Shown piece by piece: positions 16,399 through 24,869 of a stretch of DNA of 64,000 nucleotides. The translations under genes and the position numbers were made by a program. The DNA is from Rhizobium sp. SG_E_25_P2 (GTDB lineage Bacteria > Pseudomonadota > Alphaproteobacteria > Rhizobiales > Rhizobiaceae). The DNA is taken from NCBI RefSeq assembly GCF_029892285.1, contig NZ_JARXVM010000014.1, forward strand, positions 1 to 64,000. Direction: 5' to 3'. The notes under the pieces were generated by a model. That model saw only the letters and a program-made list of their open reading frames with translations, did no database searches and had not been told where the DNA came from. Positions within the stretch are counted from its first letter, which is position 1. The number at the start of each line of letters is the position of its first letter.

Positions 16399-16575
16399 TT
16401 ATAGCCGCCAAGTCGTTACGAGCGAGCTCAGCCATTCCCACAAGTCCCATATCCGGCACACAATACGCAGGATATCGAAAAACAACTTGAGGAGTTCAAG
16501 AGGATTGGAGGACCGGCGGGATTTAGTATTGATCTTTGCGCGCCCGTTTTTTCGCCTGTGCCTGCGAGAAGACAT
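16399..16575 (-). CDS. Small basic protein with a hydrophobic C-terminus, unknown
   Basis: 58 residues from ATG 16575, preceded by AAGGA at 7-nt spacing. The N-terminus is very basic (SSRRHRRKNGRAKINTKSRR), followed by a hydrophobic aromatic helix (LLKLFFDILRIVCRIWDLWEWL). The frame stays open upstream to 17010 but that part overlaps a better plus-strand gene. Ribosome site and composition support it only moderately. Confidence 0.4.
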   Translation of the reverse strand: MSSRRHRRKNGRAKINTKSRRSSNPLELLKLFFDILRIVCRIWDLWEWLSSLVTTWRL

Positions 16576-16773
16576 TGTTGTGTCCTTGCTGCCAGCACTC
16601 TTGCGCGTCCGCAATAGTTTATCCCACGCCGTCGCTTCACGCAACAGCGGACAAGCCCGAGAGTGATCAGTCAATATTGACTGATCTAACCCATTGATAT
16701 TTATGTTTAATATCTCTTGACGCCGACTCCCAAATGATTCAGATCTTGTGCCGCAACCACGAAAGGCGAACAC

Positions 16774-16944
16774 ATGACTGCGATCTACATGAACGACGAA
16801 GACCATTCCCGGTATGTCGATTCGATCCTCGACAGCTTCCTCGGCGGAATCCTGAAAGACCGTATCCGGGACGACGTTGTCTTGGCGCTCGGCGAGCACC
16901 TTGGCATTTGGCCGGAGAGCAGCCGTTCGGACGATGAGGAGTGA
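16774..16944 (+). CDS. 56-residue acidic protein, unknown
   Basis: A small gene with AAAGGCGA upstream of ATG 16774. The product (start MTAIYMNDEDHSRYVDSILD) is acidic, predicted helical, and ends SSRSDDEE. It opens a plus-strand run of small genes in the right half of the element. Not recognised. Confidence 0.5.
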   Translation: MTAIYMNDEDHSRYVDSILDSFLGGILKDRIRDDVVLALGEHLGIWPESSRSDDEE

Positions 16945-17069
16945 TCGCCAGCATCTGGTTTCAAGGCCAAAATCTGCAAAACGTCGCTTATAGATTAATA
17001 CATGCCGCATAGAAGACAGCCATCTAACGTTTTCATGATATTAAAAAGCAGAGATAAGGATGGTGACTT

Positions 17070-17579
17070 ATGAAGACTTCTGCGGACTATCAGCGTGAGT
17101 ATCGGCAAAGGAAAAAGAAGGAGGACAGCCGGAAGGCCGACGCCGCAAACCCTGTGTTCCGCCGCCCGTTTAACGAGTATTATGATTGGCAGGACACCAC
17201 TGGCGTGGATATCCCATTTGACGTGATGGGAGTTGACTGGCTGACATTTGATGATGACAGCGGACCCAAGCCTAAGACTGATCAGATCGACCCGGAAGAA
17301 TTTGCGGAAGACTACGCGGCTTTCAAGGGCTCTTTGGGTCGCGCTGAATTGACAATCGGCTGCCTCTTGGACGCTGCCGTTGCATTGGCAGAAATTGTCA
17401 ACGCCTACAAAACGGAAGAGATCGCAGCACGCATCGCTGAAATCGAAGCGGCCGATCTCACCAACCCGGCCATCAAGAAACAAGCGCTGGCGGATATCGC
17501 CAAGCTGACCAGATACCGCGACGAACTTTCGAAGTCAGTCCGGTGGACCCTTCCACAATGGAAGGTCAAGGGCGAATAG
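17070..17579 (+). CDS. 169-residue protein of unknown function
   Basis: ATG 17070 with AAGGA 9 nt upstream. The N-terminus (SADYQREYRQRKKKEDSRKA) is basic and helical, of a kind seen in small phage DNA-binding proteins. The middle is acidic (FDDDSGPKPKTDQIDPEEFAEDY), and the rest is helical, ending in SKSVRWTLPQWKVKGE. Typical accessory phage gene by size, composition and context; function not recognised. Confidence 0.65.
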   Translation: MKTSADYQREYRQRKKKEDSRKADAANPVFRRPFNEYYDWQDTTGVDIPFDVMGVDWLTFDDDSGPKPKTDQIDPEEFAEDYAAFKGSLGRAELTIGCLLDAAVALAEIVNAYKTEEIAARIAEIEAADLTNPAIKKQALADIAKLTRYRDELSKSVRWTLPQWKVKGE

Positions 17580-17592
17580 CCCTTTCAAGAGC

Positions 17593-17625
17593 GCCTATCG
17601 GGACGGGGCCAACCGCCCGATAGGC
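17593..17625 (+). terminator. 10-bp perfect hairpin after the 169-residue gene
   Basis: GCCTATCGGG (17593-17602) pairs fully with CCCGATAGGC (17616-17625) across a 13-nt loop. It has no T-run, so it may be a processing or attenuation structure. A second hairpin CGCCCC-GA-GGGGCG (17656-17669) follows just before the next ribosome site, giving the downstream genes a structured leader. Confidence 0.5.
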
Positions 17626-17687
17626 ATAGAATGCCGACTACCAATCAACATTCAACGCCCCGAGGGGCGCAGCACAAGGACAATATC

Positions 17688-17981
17688 ATGACTACACCAT
17701 CTATCGCAACGCGCTCGAATGAGAAGTGCGCCGAACGCATGAGCCGGAAGCAGTTTAACGGCTTCCTCTATGACCTCTTTGAGTGCAAGGGTGACAACAG
17801 CGTTACGGCAGACGCCCTCTACGAGGCCGAAGATTTCTATGTTGAAGTTTTCGCGAACTCGCCGGCCGGCTTGATGATTGCCGTGCATCACGGCTTCGCC
17901 GGCTTCAATTATCAGACCGTCGATGTTTATCGACCGGCGACAGACAAGCCGTTTCAGGTTGTCTCGCAGGAGGCTGCATAA
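17688..17981 (+). CDS. 97-residue protein of unknown function
   Basis: ATG 17688 is chosen for its AAGGA at 7-nt spacing; an upstream ATG at 17631 would translate through a hairpin. The product is alpha/beta, with SNEKCAERMSRKQFNGFLYDLFECKGDNSVTADALYEAEDFYVEVF and a strand-rich end. It overlaps the next gene by one base (TAATG), forming an operon of three to four small genes. Not recognised. Confidence 0.6.
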   Translation: MTTPSIATRSNEKCAERMSRKQFNGFLYDLFECKGDNSVTADALYEAEDFYVEVFANSPAGLMIAVHHGFAGFNYQTVDVYRPATDKPFQVVSQEAA

Positions 17982-18214
17982 TGGCTAAGGGCAAGTTTCT
18001 CCGCACCGTCACGCGCACCATCAACGGCGAGGAATTCACCTTCCACGCCTTCACCAACCACGCGATGATGCATGTCTATGGCCGTGGTGACGCACGACCT
18101 GAAAGCACAGGTAGGCTCTATTTGGACGATCCCGGCAACGTGGTGATTGGCAGTTTGATCAATAATCTTCGGGAACGCGGCACCGTGCAACCCGGCGCAT
18201 GGGGAGCCGCGTAA
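17981..18214 (+). CDS. 77-residue protein of unknown function
   Basis: Coupled to the previous gene through a one-base overlap. Contains KFLRTVTRTINGEEFTFHAFTNHAMMHVYGRGDAR, a small beta-rich sequence with several His. Ends one base before the next gene. No family recognised. Confidence 0.6.
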   Translation: MAKGKFLRTVTRTINGEEFTFHAFTNHAMMHVYGRGDARPESTGRLYLDDPGNVVIGSLINNLRERGTVQPGAWGAA

Positions 18215-18215
18215 C

Positions 18216-18464
18216 ATGACCAATCTTAAACAGTCGATCGAACGCGAACTTTCTAAAGTTCAGCGGTTCGCCGCAACCATTGAGCACCACGCCGCGAACG
18301 GCACCCTTCTCGACATGATCCTTCCCAATGGCAAGCGCTTGGGGGATTGCACAGGCGAGGAAGTCGGCGAGATCGGCGCTCGGATGACCGAAATCAGCAA
18401 GCTTCTCGGATCTCAGGACCAGAAGCCGCGCGTCCGCGTGAAAGCGCTCAGCCGCGCAGCGTAG
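18216..18464 (+). CDS. 82-residue helical protein of unknown function
   Basis: Starts one base after the preceding stop. Helical start (LKQSIERELSKVQRFAATIEHHAANGTLLDMIL) followed by GKRLGDCTGEEVGEIGARMTEISKLL and a basic end. Resembles small accessory proteins of rhizobial phages in size and style only. Confidence 0.6.
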   Translation: MTNLKQSIERELSKVQRFAATIEHHAANGTLLDMILPNGKRLGDCTGEEVGEIGARMTEISKLLGSQDQKPRVRVKALSRAA

Positions 18465-18477
18465 TCGATCAAGTTTG

Positions 18478-18693
18478 ATGACATACGCTCTGCACAGTCC
18501 AAGCTCGGCGGCGGGCCGCGCCGGTTATCTTGTTGCCGCCCGCCAGCATTGGGAGCACTTCGAATATGTGACGACCTGGGCGAACGCGCGTCACTTCAAT
18601 AGCATTGATGAGGCCGCGTTCGCCGCGACAAGTTCCCGACACCATGTCGTTCCGATCAGTGAGCGGGATTGGCGCGACCTTCATTCGATCTGA
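18478..18693 (+). CDS. 71-residue protein of unknown function
   Basis: Last gene of the small-gene run, ATG 18478 (TTG at 18475 also possible). The product has YLVAARQHWEHFEYVTTWANARHFNSIDEAAFAATSSRHHVVPISERDW. No strong ribosome site is visible, so translation may depend on coupling with the gene 14 bp upstream. Confidence 0.45.
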   Translation: MTYALHSPSSAAGRAGYLVAARQHWEHFEYVTTWANARHFNSIDEAAFAATSSRHHVVPISERDWRDLHSI

Positions 18694-18699
18694 CAACCA

Positions 18700-18771
18700 A
18701 GCCCGCCGGTGAAGATCGGCGGGCTCGAACTGTTGTAACGCTGCAATGCTCCGGCCGTATGGCCCGGAGGC
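18700..18771. terminator. Hairpins between converging small-gene operon and AIPR gene
   Basis: Stem GCCCGCCG/CGGCGGGC (18701-18708 with 18717-18724, 8-nt loop) lies 7 bp after the plus-strand stop. A second hairpin CTCCGG...CCGGAG (18749-18769) lies directly at the AIPR stop. Neither has a good T-run. Their position between converging genes supports a termination role. Confidence 0.5.
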
Positions 18772-19947
18772 TCAGACACGTCCTCTTAGCTTGGCGTAGA
18801 TCGAAGTGATTCGAAGTAGAGACGTGTAGCAGGCTTTATTTTTACCCATCGTCTGAGGGTTGCTGTTCGCAATCTCTTGATAGACTTGCGCCGCCGCTTC
18901 GATGAGTTCTTTGTCGGTGAAAGATGACGGAACATCGAGCGACCACGTTCCATTCTTGTCCTCGCGCACGAACGCCGAGTGAGCTGCAAGGATAGGAAAT
19001 ATAATGCCATCGGGCACTTGAACTATCGCCCTAGCCTCTCGTTCGATGGACCGCAGACGGGTTCCCTTGAAGCCCTGGTGCCCCTTCCACCGCTCGTAGA
19101 GATTCCATGCGGGGCCGGCCAGATCCAGAAAACAATCCAGCACTTCGGATTGAACCATTTCCTCGACCCGCTGGAACAGCTTCAGGCACTTGGTCTTCTT
19201 GCTGTAGGTAAAGGCTTTGTTAACGCCATCCGCGCCATCGGCAGACGTAACGACGCGCTTCAAAACATCCACGGGCATTAGAGCGAAAGTGACCTGGATC
19301 AGCTTTTCTGTGTCGAGGTATCCTTCCTCGTCGTTCGTAATCAGATCGGTTTCACGTTTGCGCAGCTTGGCGTTCGGGACATGACGGCGGACCGAGGTTT
19401 CCAGCTCGTCCAACTGGCCCTTGCGACCAGCTATCGAGATCGCCCGAACGTCGTTCTGGAAATTTCGGGCAATCGAGATATCTGCGACCAAGTCAGGATC
19501 GTTGGTGACTATGATCTCATAACGGATGCTAGGTTCAAAATCGGGATTGTTGGAATTCTGATCGAAGAAGCGCTGCAATTCGCCCTGAGTCTGCGAACCG
19601 TTTATGATGCTCGCATCGGTAAGCTGCATTCGCTTGTTTTTGTCATCGACTGCGGCATGAGACGCCACAATCACCATGCCACCGTTTAGGATGCTGAACA
19701 GATCGGGCGTGTCTACGAGGGTCTTGCGGATTGCCTGGTGCACAAGCGTTGGCGATCGTTTCTGCTTGCCCTTTGCATCGACAAGATATTCGCGAACGTT
19801 CTCGTTGTCATCCAATTGGAGAACAGATGAACTCGGTGCGTAGCCAGCATAGACCTTACGATCTTCGTGCTCATCTTCGGGAGAACTAATATTACGGCAG
19901 GTATGATACGCGAACGAAATCGTCGCGCCTTTGAGGCTCGTAGCCAT
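18772..19947 (-). CDS. AIPR-family abortive infection phage-resistance protein
   Basis: 391 residues, ATG 19947 with AAGGAAG upstream. The segment LFSILNGGMVIVASHAAVDDKNKRMQLTDASIINGSQTQGEL matches the AIPR signature (NNG...IVNGxQT), the region that defines PF10592. Members are linked to abortive infection in lactococci and to defence islands; their biochemistry is poorly known. Here the gene is solitary, on the opposite strand to all packaging genes, and next to attR, the usual place for cargo in phages and satellites. It probably protects the lysogen against competing phages. Family call is good; activity is inferred. Confidence 0.8.
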   Translation of the reverse strand: MATSLKGATISFAYHTCRNISSPEDEHEDRKVYAGYAPSSSVLQLDDNENVREYLVDAKGKQKRSPTLVHQAIRKTLVDTPDLFSILNGGMVIVASHAAVDDKNKRMQLTDASIINGSQTQGELQRFFDQNSNNPDFEPSIRYEIIVTNDPDLVADISIARNFQNDVRAISIAGRKGQLDELETSVRRHVPNAKLRKRETDLITNDEEGYLDTEKLIQVTFALMPVDVLKRVVTSADGADGVNKAFTYSKKTKCLKLFQRVEEMVQSEVLDCFLDLAGPAWNLYERWKGHQGFKGTRLRSIEREARAIVQVPDGIIFPILAAHSAFVREDKNGTWSLDVPSSFTDKELIEAAAQVYQEIANSNPQTMGKNKACYTSLLRITSIYAKLRGRV

Positions 19948-20152
19948 TTTTTGCTTCCTTTTCCACCGGCCGCAACTTTAAAGACGCATCCACCTGGATG
20001 ATCCATGCGAGCCGATGCGTGGATGCTGCATATACCTTCTCGGCCTGTCAAGGGCCTTCGGCCTTTCTTGAGGCGTTTTCCCCAAATGATGATGGTTGCC
20101 TAAAGCCGGCGGTTTGTCACATTTTTCTAGCGCTATGTCTGACGATGGAGAG

Positions 20153-20161
20153 TTATCCACA
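20153..20161 (+). promoter_or_regulatory. Perfect DnaA-box sequence near attR
   Basis: TTATCCACA matches the strict DnaA consensus and lies 10 bp from the right-hand integrase-type repeat. One box does not make an origin; it may be chance or play a role in element replication or excision. Confidence 0.3.
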
Positions 20162-20170
20162 GACAATCTC

Positions 20171-20200
20171 TGCTACAAAACAGCACACAAATCTGCTATC
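20171..20200 (+). repeat. Right-end integrase arm-type site
   Basis: TGCTACAAAA at 20171-20180 is identical to the left-end repeats at 2039 and 2051; a degenerate TGCTATCAA follows at 20194, two 12-bp turns further on. Position about 60 bp inside attR fits an arm site. Confidence 0.55.
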
Positions 20201-20240
20201 AATTAACTGATTTCATTGGCTATTTTTTGGAACCCCCGTT

Positions 20241-20259
20241 TCCCATCTTCTCCGCCATT
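20241..20259 (+). repeat. attR core (19-bp direct repeat, copy 2)
   Basis: Identical to 1957-1975. It is the right border of the element; chromosomal sequence resumes at 20260. Confidence 0.93.
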
Positions 20260-20421
20260 TCATGGCTGTCGATCTACCCAATTCCCCAACATCTTTGACA
20301 CAGTGATTTGCGGCCATAAGCCGCGAACTCTTGTGCTGGCCGTGCTCGTCAGGAACCTGGGCCGCCCAATGGCGTTAGGCCGTCATTACGGTCCTGTGGC
20401 GCGCTGGGAGTTTGAACGGGG

Positions 20422-21501
20422 ATGGAAAAGCGGGCCTCTCTTGTGATTTTCGGAGTCGGCCTGGCCGTTCTGACGGTTCTTGCGCCGAGTGCGATGTTTC
20501 TGGTGTTCGCTGGCATTCTTCTCGCGATCCTTTTTCGCGCCTGCGGCGATGGGTTGGCGGAAGCCGCGCGCGTCAAGCCGGTCTATGGCTTGGTGTTTTT
20601 TCTCGTTTTGCTGGCGAGTTTCGTGGTTCTCGCCGTCATGGCCGCTGCTCCGGCGATATCGGAGCAGATCACCGCCATTACAAAAGCGCTGCCCAAGGGG
20701 CTGGCCAAACTGAAGGAATGGATCGACGGGTTCGGCTGGGGGCAACGATTGCTCAATCGTGATTTTTCCGAAGCGATTCGCTGGCCCGCCGCGACCAATG
20801 TCACCACCGGGGTGTTGTCGTCGACATTCGGAGCGCTCGGGGATTTCGTGATCATCCTGTTCATCGGTCTTTACGGCGCTTTTGATCCGACGCGCTACAA
20901 GAAAGGGATCATCCTGCTGTTCGCGCCGTCGATCCGGCTCGAGGCCGAGGAGGTTCTGGCCAAATCAGTGGCTTCGCTGCGCGACTGGATCGTGGGCCAG
21001 TTGATCGCCATGGCGCTGATCGGGCTGCTGACCGGTCTCGGCTTGTGGATTATCGATATGCCGCTGGCTTTGCTGCTTGGGCTCATCGCCGCCATTCTCG
21101 CCTTCATTCCGAATATCGGCCCGGTGCTCGCCGCCATTCCGGGCGTGTTGATCGCCCTGCCGGACGGCATGAACAAGGCGCTGCTGGTCATCGCGATTTA
21201 TGCCGGCGTCCAGACATTGGAGAGTTATGTGGTGACGCCGCTCATTCAGAGGCAAAGAGTGAAGTTGCAGCCGGCTTTCGTGATTTCCACGCAGATCCTG
21301 TTCGGAGCGCTGTTTGGACTGATCGGCCTGGCCATCGCCACGCCATTCGCCGCCCTCGCCAAGACGCTGGCGCTCGAGCTTTATGTGAAGCGATATCTGG
21401 AACGTGAAGACGCAATGTCCGATAGCAGGGCGAGAGACAGGGACGAATCCGGCGCGTCGATGCCGACTTACGGCGCGGCGCGCAAGGCGTCAAACCCCTG
21501 A
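20422..21501 (+). CDS. AI-2E family transporter (PerM-like permease)
   Basis: 359-residue inner-membrane protein of about eight membrane segments. Family traits: N-terminal helix pair, a soluble middle section (ITKALPKGLAKLKEWI), then SLRDWIVGQLIAMALIGLLTGLGLW and the loop FIPNIGPVLAAIPGVLIAL, which is the signature of PF01594. Members export autoinducer-2 or act as Na+/H+ antiporters; the substrate here is unknown. A promoter-like TTGACA with CATAAG lies near 20294-20322, just outside attR. First chromosomal gene right of the element. Confidence 0.85.
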   Translation: MEKRASLVIFGVGLAVLTVLAPSAMFLVFAGILLAILFRACGDGLAEAARVKPVYGLVFFLVLLASFVVLAVMAAAPAISEQITAITKALPKGLAKLKEWIDGFGWGQRLLNRDFSEAIRWPAATNVTTGVLSSTFGALGDFVIILFIGLYGAFDPTRYKKGIILLFAPSIRLEAEEVLAKSVASLRDWIVGQLIAMALIGLLTGLGLWIIDMPLALLLGLIAAILAFIPNIGPVLAAIPGVLIALPDGMNKALLVIAIYAGVQTLESYVVTPLIQRQRVKLQPAFVISTQILFGALFGLIGLAIATPFAALAKTLALELYVKRYLEREDAMSDSRARDRDESGASMPTYGAARKASNP

Positions 21502-21767
21502 TTGCGGCCTTGCTCTTTTCTTCGCGAGCGCAAATGATTGATGGAAACGCCCAGGTGGATGCGCTTTCGGCGCCGGAGCCGAAAAGTACCCGGCATCGCT
21601 CCGTCGAGACAACGATTGGCCGAACCACACGCCGCACTTCATCCGTTATCGTCACAAACCTGCCGAATCAAACGCCAAAAAAGCGGTTACATTAGCTTTC
21701 CCGGATTTTCTTAAGGGCCTTTTAGCGACCGCGCCTCATAGTTTCCCAGGATTTTTCGGAAACCGCC

Positions 21768-23576
21768 ATGCTGCAATCGCTACAAAACACAATCCTGGAA
21801 TTGATCGCGATCGGGGAGCCGCTCAAGCCCACGCTCGATAGGCTCTGCTCGATGGTCGAAGACATCATTCCAGATATTGTATGCTCGGTCCTGGAAGTGG
21901 ATGCGCAAGGGCGCCTGCACCCGCTATCCGCGCCCTCCCTGCCGGCCTATTACTGCGACGCGCTTGAGGGATTGGCGATCGGCCCCAAAGTCGGCTCCTG
22001 CGGCACGGCGGCTTTTCTCGGCAAACCGGTGATCGTCACCGACATCGCCAATGATCCGCTCTGGGAAGACTACAAGTCGTTGCCGCTGCCGCTCGGTCTT
22101 CGAGCCTGCTGGTCCACGCCGATCATCAGCCAAGGCGTGGTGATCGGCACATTCGGCTTCTATTTCAGCGAAACGCGCGGACCGACCGAGTTCGAGACAA
22201 AAATCGTCGCCGCCAGCACGCATCTCACGGCAATCGCCTTGGAGCGCGAGGCGCGCGTGCGGGAGCGCCAACGTCTGGCCTTCACCGATTCCCTGACAGG
22301 CCTGCCCAACCGGGCCTGTTTCAATTCGCGCTTCGATGAGATTCTCGCCCAAGGCGATCTGGACTGGGGATTGATCCTGGTCGATCTCGACAATCTCAAA
22401 CTCGTCAACGACACGTTCGGGCATGGGGCGGGCGACGCCCTGATCTGCGCGGTGGCCTCGCGCATCACGCCCATTGTCGATGGCGACCGACTGTTCCGTC
22501 TCGGGGGCGACGAATTCGCGTTGATCGCCCCGCTCGACGGCGACGGAAGCCTTCAGAGCGCGGCCCGCGCCATCGGCCAGGCCATGGAAGCGCCTTGCGA
22601 CTGCGCCGGAAACGTGGTGCATCCCTCGGCCACCATGGGCGGCGCGGTAATCCAGCCGGGCCAATCATCCGAAGCTATCCGGCAAAGCGCCGACCTCGCG
22701 CTCTACCATGCCAAGGAGCGGGCGCGGGGCGGCTTCGTCACCTATCAGGACGGGATGGGAACGGCGATCAGCGAGCGTTACCGCGCCATTCGCGAAGTGA
22801 CGCTCGCCCTGTCGGAGCAACGCATCGAGGCGTTCTACCAACCGATCATCAACATGCGAACTGGCGCCGTCATTGGACTGGAGGCATTGTGCCGCATGCG
22901 CAATCCTGACGGCTCGGTCACGCCGGCCGCAGCTTTTCACGAGGCCACGAAAGATGCGCGCGTCGCCGCAAAGTTGACGCGGGTCATGCTTGACAAGGTC
23001 GCCGGCGACATGGCGCGGTGGAGCGCGATGGGGCTCGGCGGCTTCCATGTCGGTGTCAATGTATCGAGCGCCGACTTCCACAACGGCAATCTGCGCGAGG
23101 GCCTGGACGAGACATTCGCGCGCCAGGGAGTCCCGCGAGACCGGCTGATGATCGAGGTGACGGAATCCGTTTATCTCGATCAGCGCGACCGAGCGATCGC
23201 CGACGAGATCGGTCGCCTGCGGAGCCAGGGCATAAAGGTCGCGCTCGATGACTTCGGGACCGGCTTTGCGTCTCTCACGCATCTGATGACCATTCCCATC
23301 GATGCGATCAAAATCGATAAATCCTTCACCCGCGGCGTGACCGAGCCCGGACCAAGTCGCATCATCATGGAGGGCATCGTCCAAATCGCCCAGAGACTGG
23401 GTCTGACTGTTATCGCCGAAGGCGTCGAAACTGCCGAACAGGCGACAGAATGCTGCCGGATCGGCTGCAATGTCGGACAGGGATATCTTTATGCACGGGC
23501 CGCGCCGTTCGGCGTGGTGACGGACATGATCCGCGACAAGGCCGTCGACCTGTCGATTTTTCAACGCAGCGCCTAG
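21768..23576 (+). CDS. GAF-GGDEF-EAL cyclic-di-GMP signalling protein
   Basis: 602 residues, cytoplasmic. Residues about 10-165 are a GAF domain (VGSCGTAAFLGKPVIVTDI, LRACWSTPIIS...GTFGFYF). A diguanylate cyclase domain follows with an intact GGDEF motif at 246-250, and a phosphodiesterase domain with the EAL motif at 372-374 (IGLEALCRM) and DDFGTGFASL. All catalytic motifs are complete, so either or both activities may operate, controlled by the GAF ligand or redox state. Stands alone with about 270 bp of non-coding sequence before it. Confidence 0.92.
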   Translation: MLQSLQNTILELIAIGEPLKPTLDRLCSMVEDIIPDIVCSVLEVDAQGRLHPLSAPSLPAYYCDALEGLAIGPKVGSCGTAAFLGKPVIVTDIANDPLWEDYKSLPLPLGLRACWSTPIISQGVVIGTFGFYFSETRGPTEFETKIVAASTHLTAIALEREARVRERQRLAFTDSLTGLPNRACFNSRFDEILAQGDLDWGLILVDLDNLKLVNDTFGHGAGDALICAVASRITPIVDGDRLFRLGGDEFALIAPLDGDGSLQSAARAIGQAMEAPCDCAGNVVHPSATMGGAVIQPGQSSEAIRQSADLALYHAKERARGGFVTYQDGMGTAISERYRAIREVTLALSEQRIEAFYQPIINMRTGAVIGLEALCRMRNPDGSVTPAAAFHEATKDARVAAKLTRVMLDKVAGDMARWSAMGLGGFHVGVNVSSADFHNGNLREGLDETFARQGVPRDRLMIEVTESVYLDQRDRAIADEIGRLRSQGIKVALDDFGTGFASLTHLMTIPIDAIKIDKSFTRGVTEPGPSRIIMEGIVQIAQRLGLTVIAEGVETAEQATECCRIGCNVGQGYLYARAAPFGVVTDMIRDKAVDLSIFQRSA

Positions 23577-23680
23577 AATTTCGCGCGACAATTCCTCGTT
23601 TTGGAGGTTACGCATCAGGCTAAGCTCGCGCTCCGCCCAAGGGCGGACGCCGGCGCCGGATCTATCCGATTGCGAGGAGC

Positions 23681-24790
23681 ATGATGAAAGCGTTCGTCAG
23701 AGAAGAATTTATCCTCAGTCTGCCGTTGGTTGCCGGTGTTTTGGCCTTCTCCGGCGAGAGTTGGATTCTCGGTCTCGGTCAGGCGGCGAGCCTCATGGCG
23801 GCGGCGGCCATCGTGGCGGCGATCGTCATGGCCTCGGTGCGCGTCGCCAAACATGCCGAACATCTCGCCATCCGCGTTGGCGATCCCTATGGCACGATGA
23901 TCCTGACGCTGTCGGCGGTGGCGGTCGAGGTGATCATTCTCGCCATCCTGATGCTCGATTCGGAGTCGACGACGCTTGTCCGGGACACGATCTATTCGGC
24001 GGTCATGCTGGATATCAACGGCATTCTCGGTCTCGCCGCGCTGCTGGGCGGCCTTCGCTTCGGCGAGCAGCCCTACAACAATGATTCCGGCCGCACCTAT
24101 AGCGTGATGATCCTGACCGCCATGGGCATTTCCATGGTGGTGCCGGAATTTATCCCGGCGGCCAAATGGCATTATTATTCGGCCTTCACCATCTTCGCGA
24201 TGGTGACGCTCTATGCGCTTTTTCTGCGCATGCAGGTCGGCCAGCACTCCTATTTCTTCAGCTACGCCTACACATCGTCGGACCGCAAACAGGCGCAGCC
24301 GCACGAAGAGGAAGACGGGCATGAGGACGAAGGCGTGCCGATGGCGTTTTCCATCGGCGTGATCATTCTCGGCGTCGTGCTGATCGGCGGGCTCGCAGAG
24401 GTCATGTCCGCCTTCCTCGATCACGGGCTCGAGGGCACGGGCGCGCCGCCGGCGCTGATGGCGGTGCTGGTTGCGGCGATTTCGGCTGCGCCGGAGATCC
24501 TGACCGCGCTTCGGGCGGCCTTGCGCAACCGCATGCAGGCGGTGGTCAACATTGCCATGGGCGCCTCGCTCTCCACGGTCATTCTCACCGTCCCCGTCAT
24601 GGAGGCGATCGCGCTGTTCAACGGCCAGCCGCTCACCATGGCGATGACGCCTGTGCAGACGGTGATGGTGACGATCACGCTGATCGCCGCCGCCATCAAT
24701 CTCAATGACGGCGAGACCAACGCCATTGAGGGCATGACGCATTTCGTGCTGTTCGGCGCCTTCGTGATGCTGACCATGCTGGGGCTGTAA
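23681..24790 (+). CDS. Calcium/cation:proton antiporter, ChaA type
   Basis: 369 residues, about eleven membrane segments in two homologous halves (CaCA superfamily). The repeat motifs are visible as AVEVIILAILMLDSE in the first half and LVAAISAAPEILTALRAALRN in the second. A cytoplasmic acidic linker (HEEEDGHEDEG, residues about 207-217) is typical of the ChaA/y4hA branch. It exports Ca2+ or Na+/K+ in exchange for protons. Start at ATG ATG with GAGGAG before it. Confidence 0.88.
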   Translation: MMKAFVREEFILSLPLVAGVLAFSGESWILGLGQAASLMAAAAIVAAIVMASVRVAKHAEHLAIRVGDPYGTMILTLSAVAVEVIILAILMLDSESTTLVRDTIYSAVMLDINGILGLAALLGGLRFGEQPYNNDSGRTYSVMILTAMGISMVVPEFIPAAKWHYYSAFTIFAMVTLYALFLRMQVGQHSYFFSYAYTSSDRKQAQPHEEEDGHEDEGVPMAFSIGVIILGVVLIGGLAEVMSAFLDHGLEGTGAPPALMAVLVAAISAAPEILTALRAALRNRMQAVVNIAMGASLSTVILTVPVMEAIALFNGQPLTMAMTPVQTVMVTITLIAAAINLNDGETNAIEGMTHFVLFGAFVMLTMLGL

Positions 24791-24869
24791 GGGACAGGAA
24801 AGCGCTTGCGCCGGAAACATCGCGCGCCCATTTGTGTTCTGTCAGTTCCCGAGACTTGAAAGCCGTCCC

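Larger units (their letters stand above)
1957..20259 (+). mobile_element. 18.3-kb integrated capsid- and packaging-encoding element (satellite-like or reduced prophage)
   Basis: The element is bounded by 19-bp direct repeats, with the integrase next to attL and the 3' end of tRNA-Ser as target. Contents in order: integrase, portal, 48-aa protein, tail chaperone, protease-capsid fusion, second chaperone, HNH, triple-repeat HTH protein, gp6-like connector, gp10-like, DUF3168, head closure, TerS, TerL, tape measure, a structured non-coding region, small unknown genes, AIPR defence gene. Most morphogenesis genes overlap by 4-14 nt, arguing for selection rather than decay. No tail tube, distal tail, baseplate, fibre, holin/endolysin, replication or repressor gene is recognisable. 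Seen: boundaries and gene set. Inferred: dependence on a helper phage. Confidence 0.85.

Noticed and set aside
16299-16490. Plus-strand 63-residue open frame
   Set aside because: It overlaps both minus-strand candidates with better ribosome sites and shows no family pattern.
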